A DNA stretch of 7,811 nt from PNKC01 sp039917655 (GCA_039917655.1 JBDSJC010000065.1:1-7811); one strand, 5' to 3'. Positions 1-6,360 are shown, numbered from the stretch's first letter. Notes: generated by a model not told the origin, from the sequence alone. Numbers and translations: made by a program.

Positions 1-288
1 GTCGTCGAGGAGTGGAAGTGGATGGGCACTCCGGTTTGGTCGCACGACGGCATCATCTGCACTGGCGAATCCTACAAGAAGGTCGTGAAGCTGACCTTCG
101 CCAAGGGCGCGTCTCTGAAGGATCCGGGGCGTCTCTTCAACTCCAGTCTCGACGGAAACGTGCGCCGCGCGATCGACATCCCCGAAGGAGAAGAAGTTGA
201 CGAGTCCGCCTTCAAGGCGCTCGTTCTTCAAGCGGTCGCCCTCAACAGTTCTGGCAAGTCGAAACCTTCGAAGAAAGCGAAGTCCTAA
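1..288 (+). CDS. DUF1801 domain protein, 3' part only
   Basis: The reading frame is open from the first base of the window, so the gene begins to the left and only its last 95 codons are present; the ATG at 22 is internal. The translation carries the hallmarks of small DUF1801 proteins (about 140 aa): EEWKW, TPVWSHDGIICTGE, a YKKVVKLTFAKGA strand, a DP..LFN.SL.GN.RRAIDI block and a final helix ending in ALN, followed by a lysine/serine-rich tail (SGKSKPSKKAKS). The biochemical function of the family is not established; the fold is described as similar to YdhG/frataxin-like proteins, so I assign none. It probably acts in the cytosol, since no signal peptide or membrane segment is visible in this part. 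The stop is TAA at 286-288. Genes of this type often sit near YdeI/OmpD-like and DoxX-like genes, which fits the next two features. The family call is fairly sure, the function unknown. Confidence 0.85.
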   Translation, partial: VVEEWKWMGTPVWSHDGIICTGESYKKVVKLTFAKGASLKDPGRLFNSSLDGNVRRAIDIPEGEEVDESAFKALVLQAVALNSSGKSKPSKKAKS

Positions 289-307
289 GGGATTCCGCGC
301 CGGAACA

Positions 308-333
308 GGGATAGCTCCGGCAGGCTCTATCCC
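308..333 (+). terminator. Small hairpin after the DUF1801 gene, possible terminator
   Basis: A perfect 7-bp inverted repeat, GGGATAG at 308-314 and CTATCCC at 327-333, encloses a 12-nt loop and starts 20 nt after the DUF1801 stop codon. The position suits a transcription terminator or a 3'-end stabilising hairpin. There is no T-run after it (the sequence continues CCGAGGATCACA), so it is not a classical intrinsic terminator, and a chance repeat is possible. Confidence 0.3.
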
Positions 334-482
334 CGAGGATCACAAGTCCGAGCCGCGACCGTAAGCGAGCGCCACCGGTCGGCGCCAGGCCAGTAGCGCG
401 ACTATAGAGGGGCGTCCCTATCTCCAAGCGGCCGGCGATGGCAGCCTGCTTCTCGGCCAACGGGTCGATGCCTTTCCATTTC

Positions 483-487
483 AGGAG
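483..487 (+). promoter_or_regulatory. Ribosome binding site that decides the YdeI-family start
   Basis: AGGAG at 483-487 lies 7 nt upstream of the GTG at 495. The upstream in-frame ATGs at 438 and 468 have no comparable purine-rich site, and the protein they would add (up to 19 residues) does not look like family sequence. This favours GTG 495 as the start. Confidence 0.7.
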
Positions 488-494
488 CAGTCCA

Positions 495-1070
495 GTGCAA
501 CCCACCTTCTTCGAATCGCCATCCGAGTTCCGCTCCTGGCTCGAAGCGAACGCAGGGACGGCCAGCGAGCTACTTGTCGGGTTCCGCAAGAAAGACTCGG
601 GCTTGCCCACCCTCACCTGGCCGGAGTCGGTCGATGAAGCGCTCGGCTTCGGCTGGATCGATGGGGTCCGCCGCCGCATTGACGACGCCAACTACAGCAT
701 CCGCTTCACGCCCCGAAAGCGAACCAGCATCTGGAGCGCGATCAACATCAAGCGCGTCGGCGAACTCACGGAGGGTGGCCGGATGCGGCCTGCCGGTCTC
801 CAGGCTTTCGAAGCCCGCAGTGAAGCCAAGTCCAGGGTCTATTCGTACGAAGAGAAGAGCCAAGCACTCGCCCCCGAGTACGAGGCGCTGCTTCGCGCCA
901 ACCCGGACGCGCGGCAGTTTTTCGCGGCGCAAGCGCCCTCCTACCGCAGGGCTGCTGAACACTGGGTCATGTCCGCCAAACAGGAGCCCACCCGCACCAA
1001 GCGCCTCGCCCAATTGATCGAGGATTCAGCCGCCAGCCGCCGGTTAAAACACCTTACGTCCCCAGCTTGA
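495..1070 (+). CDS. YdeI/OmpD-associated family protein
   Basis: This 191-aa protein has the normal length of the family and spans its full conserved region: an N-terminal FFESPSEFRSWLEAN, then E25-LLVGFRKKDSG, TWPESVDEALGFGWIDG at 41-57, RRRIDD, RFTPRKRTSIWSAIN at 70-84 and GGRMRPAGLQAF at 94-105. The C-terminal third is the usual helical segment with APSYRRAAEHWVMSAKQEPTRTKRL. No signal peptide or membrane segment is visible, so it is likely cytosolic. The biochemical role is unknown; the name comes from an association of E. coli YdeI with OmpD-type porins and drug tolerance, which should not be transferred. The start is GTG at 495, chosen for the AGGAG 7 nt upstream; an in-frame ATG at 438 would give 210 aa. 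The gene ends tail to tail with a decayed minus-strand stretch. The family assignment is strong. Confidence 0.88.
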   Translation: MQPTFFESPSEFRSWLEANAGTASELLVGFRKKDSGLPTLTWPESVDEALGFGWIDGVRRRIDDANYSIRFTPRKRTSIWSAINIKRVGELTEGGRMRPAGLQAFEARSEAKSRVYSYEEKSQALAPEYEALLRANPDARQFFAAQAPSYRRAAEHWVMSAKQEPTRTKRLAQLIEDSAASRRLKHLTSPA

Positions 1071-1191
1071 ACGACATCGCCCCGGTCAGTAGCACGACTG
1101 CAAGGAGCGCCGGGCTCGTAGACACCCCGCCAGTTCCGCCCGGCAAAATGACCGCGGCCCGGACCGCGATTGAGAATCGCGAAGCGCGAAT
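1054..1191 (-). pseudogene. Possible decayed C-terminus of a DoxX-like membrane protein
   Basis: On the minus strand the frame directly after the crotonase stop (TGA at 1194-1192) stays open to a TAA at 1056-1054. It encodes about 45 residues including RAAVILPGGTGG and the hydrophobic ALLAVVLLTGAMSFKLG. The pattern ILP..TG followed by a Leu/Val-rich helix ending in GA..F.L resembles the last transmembrane helices of DoxX-like proteins. No ATG with a ribosome site is present; the best starts (TTG 1146, GTG 1125) would give only 30 or 23 residues. If the resemblance is real, this is a relic whose 5' part was lost where it meets the crotonase gene. It overlaps the last bases of the YdeI-family gene by 17 nt. 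Alternatives are a tiny membrane peptide or chance hydrophobic coding in GC-rich DNA. Confidence 0.25.
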
Positions 1192-2013
1192 TCAGAACGC
1201 CGGTGGGCGCTTGCCCACGAACGCCCGGACGCCTTCGCGAAAGTCGGGCTCGGTCATCATACGGTTCAGCAGGGCCTCGGATTCGCGCACGGAAGCGCCC
1301 ACGTCGCCGTGCAACAGGTCCGCGTAGATCTGGCGCTTCGTCTCGCGCAGAGACGACGGCGCAACTTGCGTGGCGAGCATCCGCGCATAGCCGTTCGCGT
1401 GCTCCAACATCTCGCCGGGCGTTTCGAAGACGGCGTTGATCAGGCCCATGCGCTCGCCTTCACTGGCCAGCACAACGCGGCTCGAAAGCAGCATGTCGTT
1501 CGCGCGGGACACGCCGATCAGCCTCGGCAGCAGCCACGAGAGGCCGTACTCGGCGGGCAACCCGAGCTTGCCGTGGGAGGTGGTCAGCTTCGCATCGGCG
1601 ACGGCGAAGCGGATGTCTGCGTAGCACGCGAGCACCAGCCCAACGCCCGCTGCCGGGCCGTTAATCGCTGCGATCACCGGCTTGGTCAGCCCAAAATGAT
1701 AGGCAAAGTTCTCATCGAATTCGGGGCGCACACCGTAGCCGGGGGTGGCCAGTTCGGCCGCGTTGGTGCCCGGGTCGTAGCCGCCCTTTTCGATGTGGCC
1801 TTCCAGCGCGGTGGCATCGGCGCCGGCGCAGAATGCCCGCCCAGCGCCGGTCACAACGATCGCGCGCACCTCGGGGTCGTCCTCCGCCTGCTGCAGGCAC
1901 CAGCGGTATTCGGTGTGCATGCGGCCCGTCCAGGCGTTCATGCGGTGCGGGCGGTTTAGCGTGATGGTGGCGACTCGCTCGTCCATCGCGTAGCCAACGG
2001 CTTTCAATTCCAT
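1192..2013 (-). CDS. Enoyl-CoA hydratase/isomerase (crotonase) family protein
   Basis: The 273-aa protein is full length for a crotonase, a cytosolic family acting on acyl-CoA thioesters. It shows the N-terminal VATITLNRPHRMNAW (14-28), the first oxyanion-hole block VTGAGRAFCAGAD (54-66) and the second, KPVIAAINGPAAGVGLVLA (111-129), then ADIRFA and the GLPAEYGLSWLLPRLIG block (151-167). The two acid/base glutamates of classical hydratases (rat Glu144 and Glu164) align with V127 and H147. A single glutamate, E155 in PAEYG, sits where isomerases and the common GLxxEHGxSW bacterial subgroup carry theirs. So it is probably not a textbook beta-oxidation hydratase; the substrate cannot be read from sequence. 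The insert at about 72-105 (EGHIEKGGYDPGTN...) is variable in the family. It starts at ATG 2013 with no strong ribosome site, is transcribed alone, and diverges from serine hydrolase 1. Confidence 0.9.
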   Translation of the reverse strand: MELKAVGYAMDERVATITLNRPHRMNAWTGRMHTEYRWCLQQAEDDPEVRAIVVTGAGRAFCAGADATALEGHIEKGGYDPGTNAAELATPGYGVRPEFDENFAYHFGLTKPVIAAINGPAAGVGLVLACYADIRFAVADAKLTTSHGKLGLPAEYGLSWLLPRLIGVSRANDMLLSSRVVLASEGERMGLINAVFETPGEMLEHANGYARMLATQVAPSSLRETKRQIYADLLHGDVGASVRESEALLNRMMTEPDFREGVRAFVGKRPPAF

Positions 2014-2264
2014 GCCGCATTCTAGTACCCGGCCGAGAAGATGGGCGGCGGCCCGCGGAGGTCTGCCCTCACCCCGTACCCCTTTTCCGGCTCCTGCGTC
2101 GTGGGGGAGCGGAGCTTCGAGCCGGAGTTGTGAAGCCAGGGTTTGGCAGCGAAACTCTGAGGTAACTCCGCAGCCGTTTCCGACGCCTTACCGAAGAAAA
2201 ACAACCTGGCCAGCGAAATCCTCTAGACTCTCAGCACACTCCAGACCAAAGGATCGTTAAACGG
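2014..2264. promoter_or_regulatory. Divergent intergenic region between crotonase and hydrolase 1
   Basis: This 251-bp gap must hold the promoters for the minus-strand crotonase gene and the plus-strand hydrolase gene, because both start codons face outward from it. I cannot point to confident -35/-10 boxes in either direction. No convincing gene is present: the open frames crossing it have low-complexity translations without family features. It contains one notable inverted repeat (2086-2126) and, close to hydrolase 1, an AAAGGA at 2248-2253. Confidence 0.5.
2086..2126. repeat. 8-bp inverted repeat in the divergent promoter region
   Basis: TCCGGCTC at 2086-2093 is repeated in exact reverse complement at 2119-2126 (GAGCCGGA), centre to centre 33 bp apart, about three helical turns. 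Placed between two divergent genes it could be a pair of operator half-sites or an RNA hairpin. In GC-rich DNA an 8-bp match over this distance can also arise by chance. Confidence 0.3.
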
Positions 2265-3431
2265 ATGACTGTCTTGCCGATGCTCTCCACCCGAGTCAAC
2301 ACCACCGTCCAGGCGCTTATCGAGCGGCAAGTGGCCGAAGGCAGCCAGATCGGCGTGCAGGTTGCGGCCTATCACCGGGGCAAGCCGGTCGTCGATGCGT
2401 GGGCCGGCGCCATGGGCCCGGAGGACCCTCGACCCGTGCAGCCCGATTCGCTCTTCCTCAGCTTCTCGACCACCAAGGGCATCGCCGCCCTCGCCCTGCA
2501 CATGCAGGCCGACAAAGGCTTGATCGATTTCGACGCCCCGGTCGCCAAGTATTGGCCGGCGTTTGCCGCTCACGGCAAGGACAAGGTGACGGTCGCCCAG
2601 GCGGTGAGCCATCAGACAGGCATCCACCAGACCGCGCCCCAGGAATGGGACTGGGATTCCGGCATGCCCACGCACCTCACTGAGTGGGAGGCGGGGCTGG
2701 CCTGGGTGGAGAACTCCATCCCCGCGTGGGAGCCCGGCACGGCTACCGGCTATCACGCGGTGACCTACGGCTGGATCATCGGCGGCATCATCCAGCACGC
2801 CACCGGCCGTCACATCCAGGAGATCGTCGCGAACGACATCGCGGCGCCGCTTGGCATCGCCGATTCGCTGTTCATCGGCATCCCGGATGGGCTCGATGAG
2901 CGGCTGACCACGCTCGCGGTGATCGCCGCCGGTGAAGGCCTAAGCCTGCCAGCGGAGAGCGACTTTCACCGCGCCATGCCGCTCGGTTTGTGGCAGCACA
3001 CCAACTCGATGGCCTACCGGCAGGCGTGCATCCCCTCAGCGAACGGGCACTTCACGGCTCGCGCGCTCGCCCGGACGTACGCCGCGCTCGCCGGTGACGG
3101 CTCGATCGATGGCGTGCGGCTCGTTTCGCCCGCCGCCATCAAGGGCATGCAGCGGCTGATGACCAGCGCGACCGACCGCACACTCGGTGTCCCGGTGAAC
3201 AAGGGCATCGGCTTCTTCCTTGGTGGCGAAACGAACGGCATCCACGGTCCGAACGGGCCGCGCATCACGGCATTTGGCCACGCCGGCGCTGGCGGCTCGG
3301 TGGCGTTTGCGGATCCGGAGGTGGGCCTGGCGATCGGCGTGACGCTCAACAAAATGGCCTACCCGCTGCCCGGTGAAGGAGTCACGCTCGAAATCTGCGA
3401 CCTCATCCGCAAGGAACTCGGCGCTCAGTAA
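2265..3431 (+). CDS. Serine hydrolase 1, class C beta-lactamase/EstB-like esterase
   Basis: This 388-aa protein has the length and motifs of the penicillin-binding-protein-like beta-lactamase family (PF00144). The nucleophile motif SxxK is S68-T-T-K71 inside LSFSTTKGIAALALH, the tyrosine motif is Y163-H-A in ATGYHAVTYGW, and the third motif is H339-A-G341 in FGHAGAGGS, where true beta-lactamases have KTG. HxG in place of KTG is typical of the esterase/carboxyl-hydrolase branch (EstB, lovastatin esterase type), so hydrolysis of an ester, lactone or amide is more likely than antibiotic resistance. No signal peptide is evident: the N-terminus (MTVLPMLSTRVNTTVQ) is not hydrophobic, so it is probably cytosolic. 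ATG 2265 follows AAAGGA at 2248-2253. The gene is a clear paralog of the one at 5209-6360, sharing VAEG.Q.GVQVAAY, FSTTKG, AK.WP.FAA.GK, GTATGYHA/GSATGYHA and ACIPSANGHF. Its substrate is unknown. Confidence 0.92.
   Translation: MTVLPMLSTRVNTTVQALIERQVAEGSQIGVQVAAYHRGKPVVDAWAGAMGPEDPRPVQPDSLFLSFSTTKGIAALALHMQADKGLIDFDAPVAKYWPAFAAHGKDKVTVAQAVSHQTGIHQTAPQEWDWDSGMPTHLTEWEAGLAWVENSIPAWEPGTATGYHAVTYGWIIGGIIQHATGRHIQEIVANDIAAPLGIADSLFIGIPDGLDERLTTLAVIAAGEGLSLPAESDFHRAMPLGLWQHTNSMAYRQACIPSANGHFTARALARTYAALAGDGSIDGVRLVSPAAIKGMQRLMTSATDRTLGVPVNKGIGFFLGGETNGIHGPNGPRITAFGHAGAGGSVAFADPEVGLAIGVTLNKMAYPLPGEGVTLEICDLIRKELGAQ
3359..3431 (+). repeat. Intact partner of the repeat found at 5057-5127
   Basis: The last 73 bases of the hydrolase 1 gene, coding for YPLPGEGVTLEICDLIRKELGAQ and the stop, recur in degenerate form at 5057-5127. 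The two copies lie in the same orientation on either side of the monooxygenase gene, so they form an imperfect direct repeat about 1.7 kb apart. Confidence 0.85.
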
Positions 3432-3554
3432 GCTGCGCTGGATCCCCGGAGACCAACAAGCTGCATCTGGCCTGGCGTAAGGCCCCGTCGGCGCGTTGCG
3501 GAGGCGTGTGCCCGCTGACTGGCGCACTCAGCAGGCTGCCTTAGCATTCCGGTC
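3432..3554 (+). other. Spacer upstream of the monooxygenase gene
   Basis: These 123 bp between the hydrolase 1 stop and the monooxygenase ATG hold no recognisable gene, no strong hairpin and no good ribosome binding site. Just upstream of the ATG the sequence is TTAGCATTCCGGTC. The first 20 or so bases after the TAA resemble, weakly, those after the relic TAA at 5127. The left boundary of any inserted segment would lie here, but I cannot define it. Confidence 0.4.
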
Positions 3555-5054
3555 ATGCCCGAATCCGCCGCAACACCTCCCGCGATCGCACCCGGTCTCC
3601 CTGAACTCATCCAGGGCGGGATGGGAGTGGCCGTGTCGAACTGGAGATTGGCACGCGCCGTCGCCGTCGCCGGGCAGCGCCTGGGGGCGAGCGTGCTGGG
3701 AGTCGTCTCGGGCACGGGCCCTACGGTGATACTGACTGACCGTCTCCAGGCAGGCGACCAGGATGTTGTGCGCGCGCTGAAAGCGCTCGACCCGAGCATC
3801 GCGCACGAGATCATGGACGAGTATTTGGTCGAGGGCCCACCCTCGACGAGTCGGCGATACAAGCTTCCTCCAAAGCCGGAAGTCCTGGTCACGGGGACCG
3901 ACGCAACGAAAGCGAGAATGACGAGACTCGCCGTGGCCTCGGCCTTCGTAGAGGTCTGGCTGGCGAAAGAAGGTCACAGCGGCCCGATCGGGATTAACGT
4001 CCTTGAAAAGGTGCAACTGATGCACCTGCCGGTGTTGTTGGGCGCCATGATGGCGGGCGTGGATTACGTCCTGGTGGGTGCCGGCATCCCCCACCAGGTG
4101 CCCGCGGTGCTCGCCAACTTTGCACGGAACGAACCGGCAAGCTATCGGATGGACGTTGCCGGCTCAACCGATAAGCACCTCCTGTCACTCGATCCCCGGC
4201 AGTTTGTGTCCACGGGGAAAACCCTGCGCCGCCCGAAGTTCCTGGTCATCGCCTCGCATCACGCCCTGGCGATGAGGCTCGCGGCCACGGTGGAGGTTGA
4301 TGGCTTCGTGATGGAAGGGCCGAGTGCGGGAGGCCACAACGCGCCCGCCCGCGGGAGGGCGCTAGCTGAGGACGGACAACCCATCTACGGTGACCGGGAC
4401 AGGCCGGACCTGGCAAAACTCAGAGAAATAGGGAAGCCGTTCTGGCTTGCCGGGTCCTACGCGAGTCCGGGACGGCTCGAAGAGGCGAAAGCCCTGGGAG
4501 CGGTCGGCGTCCAGGTGGGGTCGGCGTTCGCGCTCTGCAACGAATCCGGGCTCCGAGAAGACATCAAGCGAGACTTGAGGCAGCGAAGCGCAGCCGGTAC
4601 GGCCGAGATCAAGACCAGCGCGACAGCGTCCCCGTCGGGCTTCCCCTTCCAGGTGGTACAGCTACCGGGCAGCCTCTCCGAACAGTGTGTCTACGAGAGC
4701 CGCGAACGGGTCTGCAATATCGGCCACCTCGTTCAGGCGTATCAGAAGGGTGAGCGGGAAGGCGGCGGGATTGGCTTCCGATGCCCCGGCGAACCGGTCG
4801 ATGCTTTTGTGAGAAAAGGTGGAAGCGAGGCCGAAACGCAGGGTAAGGTCTGCCTCTGCAACGGACTGGGCGCGGCGGCCGGACACGGACACCCGTGCAA
4901 AAGCGGGGTGGAGCCTGCCATCGTGACCCTCGGCAAGGATCTGACGTTCCATAACCTGCTGGCGACGGATCCCGACGGAACCTACTCAGCCGAAGAGGTC
5001 ATTCGGGCTATCCTGGGGGCGCACCGGCAGCTGCAAGCGAAAGCGGCCTCCTGA
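3555..5054 (+). CDS. Nitronate monooxygenase-like FMN enzyme, long form with Cys-rich C-terminus
   Basis: The 499-aa protein belongs to the 2-nitropropane dioxygenase/nitronate monooxygenase-like TIM-barrel flavoprotein family. It has the N-terminal LIQGGMGVAVSNWRLA (18-33), the central GINVLEK and DYVLVGAGIP strands (146-179), the catalytic-histidine block EGPSAGGHNAPARG with H261 (254-267), and the phosphate-binding segments FWLAGSYASP and GVQVGSAFALC (297-328). Typical members are 320-380 aa; here about 130 further residues (370-499) carry six cysteines, C378, C387, C410, C433, C435 and C448, in blocks such as ESRERVCNIGHL, GFRCPGEPVDAFVRKGG and KVCLCNG. A metal or Fe-S site, or disulfides, is possible but unproven. 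Expected chemistry is FMN-dependent oxidation of a nitronate or reduction of an enone; the substrate is unknown. ATG 3555 has no clear ribosome site but is needed to include the barrel start. It uses nine AGA/AGG arginine codons, against one in both flanking hydrolases together, suggesting foreign origin. Confidence 0.88.
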   Translation: MPESAATPPAIAPGLPELIQGGMGVAVSNWRLARAVAVAGQRLGASVLGVVSGTGPTVILTDRLQAGDQDVVRALKALDPSIAHEIMDEYLVEGPPSTSRRYKLPPKPEVLVTGTDATKARMTRLAVASAFVEVWLAKEGHSGPIGINVLEKVQLMHLPVLLGAMMAGVDYVLVGAGIPHQVPAVLANFARNEPASYRMDVAGSTDKHLLSLDPRQFVSTGKTLRRPKFLVIASHHALAMRLAATVEVDGFVMEGPSAGGHNAPARGRALAEDGQPIYGDRDRPDLAKLREIGKPFWLAGSYASPGRLEEAKALGAVGVQVGSAFALCNESGLREDIKRDLRQRSAAGTAEIKTSATASPSGFPFQVVQLPGSLSEQCVYESRERVCNIGHLVQAYQKGEREGGGIGFRCPGEPVDAFVRKGGSEAETQGKVCLCNGLGAAAGHGHPCKSGVEPAIVTLGKDLTFHNLLATDPDGTYSAEEVIRAILGAHRQLQAKAAS

Positions 5055-5056
5055 AT

Positions 5057-5127
5057 CTATCCTTTGCCCGGCGAAGGAGTCACGCTGAGATCTGCGGCCT
5101 CATCCGCAAGAACTCGGCGCCGAGTAA
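5057..5127 (+). pseudogene. Relic 3' end of a third serine hydrolase copy
   Basis: This 71-bp stretch aligns along its whole length with 3359-3431, the 3' end of hydrolase 1. I count about 8 substitutions and two single-base deletions, one after CACGCT near 5086 and one in CCGCAAGAA near 5109. With the frame restored it would encode YPLPGEGVTLRICGLIRKELGAE or near, ending at a TAA (5125-5127) in the same place. The deletions destroy the frame, so it is not expressed as hydrolase. It begins two or three bases after the monooxygenase stop, with no further upstream homology. It matches hydrolase 1 much better than hydrolase 2, so it is the remnant of a tandem copy of hydrolase 1, or a decayed duplication made when the monooxygenase gene arrived. 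Confidence 0.8.
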
Positions 5128-5208
5128 GCGCGCCGTTCGACCCCTAAGCTGTCGCCCCGCTATCATCCGCGCACCATCAACAGTACCCGAACGGAGTTCG
5201 ATCTCTCT

Positions 5209-6360
5209 ATGACTACCACCGAAACCGCCATCAACGGCAAGGTCCATGACCTGATCACCCGGCAGGTCGCTGAAGGCCAACAGCTCGGCGTGCAGGTCGC
5301 TGCCTATCGCCACGGCGAACTGATTGTCGATGCCTGGACCGGCACCTTCGGCCCGGGCGATGACCGCGAAGTGAAGGCGGACACGCTCTTCAACTGCTTC
5401 TCGACGACCAAGGGCGTGGCCGCCACCGCGCTCCACATCCTCGCTGATCGCGGCCAGATCGACTACGACGCGCCAGTTGCGAAGTACTGGCCGGAGTTTG
5501 CCGCCAACGGCAAGGGCGCGATCACCGTCGCCCAGGCGATGAGCCACCAGGCGGGCCTGCACGCCGCTCCCTCAAGGGAAGTGATGCTCGATTGGGACCG
5601 CGCGATCGACTACATCGCGAACGGCACTCCCGCCTGGGAGCCCGGCTCCGCCACCGGCTATCACGCGCTCACCTACGCCTGGGTCGTGGGCGGCATCGTC
5701 CAGGGTGCCTCCGGCCGTCACATCAAGGATGTCATCCAGGAGGAGATCGCGCGGCCGCTGGGCGTCGAGGGCGAAATGTACGTCGGCATCCCGGATGGTA
5801 TTGAGGACCGGCTGGCTTCGCTCCAAACCGCGCCTCCGCCTGACCCAAGCGTCCCGAACCCGATGGCTCTGCTGCCGAAAGACCACGACTTTTACAAGGC
5901 AATGCCTCTTGATAGCGGCGTTAACTTCAACGACATGGAAGTGCGCAAAGCCTGCATCCCTTCGGCCAACGGGCACTTCAACGCACGCTCGCTGGCGCGC
6001 ATGTACGCGGCGCTCGCGAACGGCGGTCAGGTCGATGGCGTGCGGCTCGTTTCGCCAGAACGCATCGCGCAGATGAGCGCAATCCAGATCGAAGAGCCGG
6101 ACCGCGTGATCTTCATGCCGATCCCAAAGAGCATCGGGTTCATGAACGGCGGCGCGTGGGCGATGGGCAAGCCGGGCGTCAACGGCCCGCGGCGCACGTC
6201 GTTCGGCCACAGCGGCGCCGGCGGCTCGACAGCCTTCGCAGACCCGGAGACGGGCCTCGCGGTGGCAGTAACGCTGAACCAGATGCAGGGCACGCTCCAG
6301 GCTGAGGGCCCGACCTACGAGATCTGTTTCCTGATCCGCGAAGAGCTTGGCCTCAACTAG
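5209..6360 (+). CDS. Serine hydrolase 2, class C beta-lactamase/EstB-like esterase
   Basis: The 383-aa paralog of the gene at 2265-3431 is complete: S65-T-T-K68 in NCFSTTKGVAATALH, Y151-H-A in SATGYHALTYAW, and H334-S-G in FGHSGAGGS in place of KTG. As with its paralog, HxG points to an esterase or related hydrolase, not a penicillinase. Differences include a cysteine (C63) two residues before the nucleophile, a variable region at 203-245 rich in proline (TAPPPDPSVPNP), and GFMNGGAWAMGKPGVNG before motif 3. The N-terminus is hydrophilic, so it is likely cytosolic. ATG 5209 has GGAG at 5193-5196, 12 nt upstream, a slightly long spacing. The stop codon overlaps the start of the HAD gene by one base, so the two are probably translated together, and the acyl-CoA dehydrogenase gene follows 32 bp later. 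This context suggests hydrolysis of a substrate feeding acyl-CoA metabolism, which is inference. Confidence 0.92.
   Translation: MTTTETAINGKVHDLITRQVAEGQQLGVQVAAYRHGELIVDAWTGTFGPGDDREVKADTLFNCFSTTKGVAATALHILADRGQIDYDAPVAKYWPEFAANGKGAITVAQAMSHQAGLHAAPSREVMLDWDRAIDYIANGTPAWEPGSATGYHALTYAWVVGGIVQGASGRHIKDVIQEEIARPLGVEGEMYVGIPDGIEDRLASLQTAPPPDPSVPNPMALLPKDHDFYKAMPLDSGVNFNDMEVRKACIPSANGHFNARSLARMYAALANGGQVDGVRLVSPERIAQMSAIQIEEPDRVIFMPIPKSIGFMNGGAWAMGKPGVNGPRRTSFGHSGAGGSTAFADPETGLAVAVTLNQMQGTLQAEGPTYEICFLIREELGLN

Noticed and set aside
242..691. Minus-strand open frame covering the DUF1801-YdeI spacer
   Set aside because: It overlaps both supported genes. The part in the spacer (LLLKWKGIDPLAEKQ...) has a somewhat protein-like look, but I recognise no family and there is no good start.
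1067..1327. Plus-strand frame starting with TTG at 1067
   Set aside because: It begins inside the end of the YdeI-family gene, has no ribosome site and runs antisense into the crotonase 3' end with low-complexity translation.
1309..1959. Plus-strand open frame of 216 codons opposite the crotonase gene
   Set aside because: It is the complement of a well-supported crotonase and has a His/Arg/Gly-biased composition with no motifs.
3555..5054. Transposon or insertion sequence carrying the monooxygenase gene
   Set aside because: I found no transposase, no terminal inverted repeats and no short target duplication. The flanking repeat is a hydrolase gene end, which points to recombination or replacement rather than transposition.
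2265..6360. Reading the two hydrolases as antibiotic-resistance beta-lactamases
   Set aside because: Both have HAG or HSG in place of KTG and no signal peptide, features of the esterase branch of the family.
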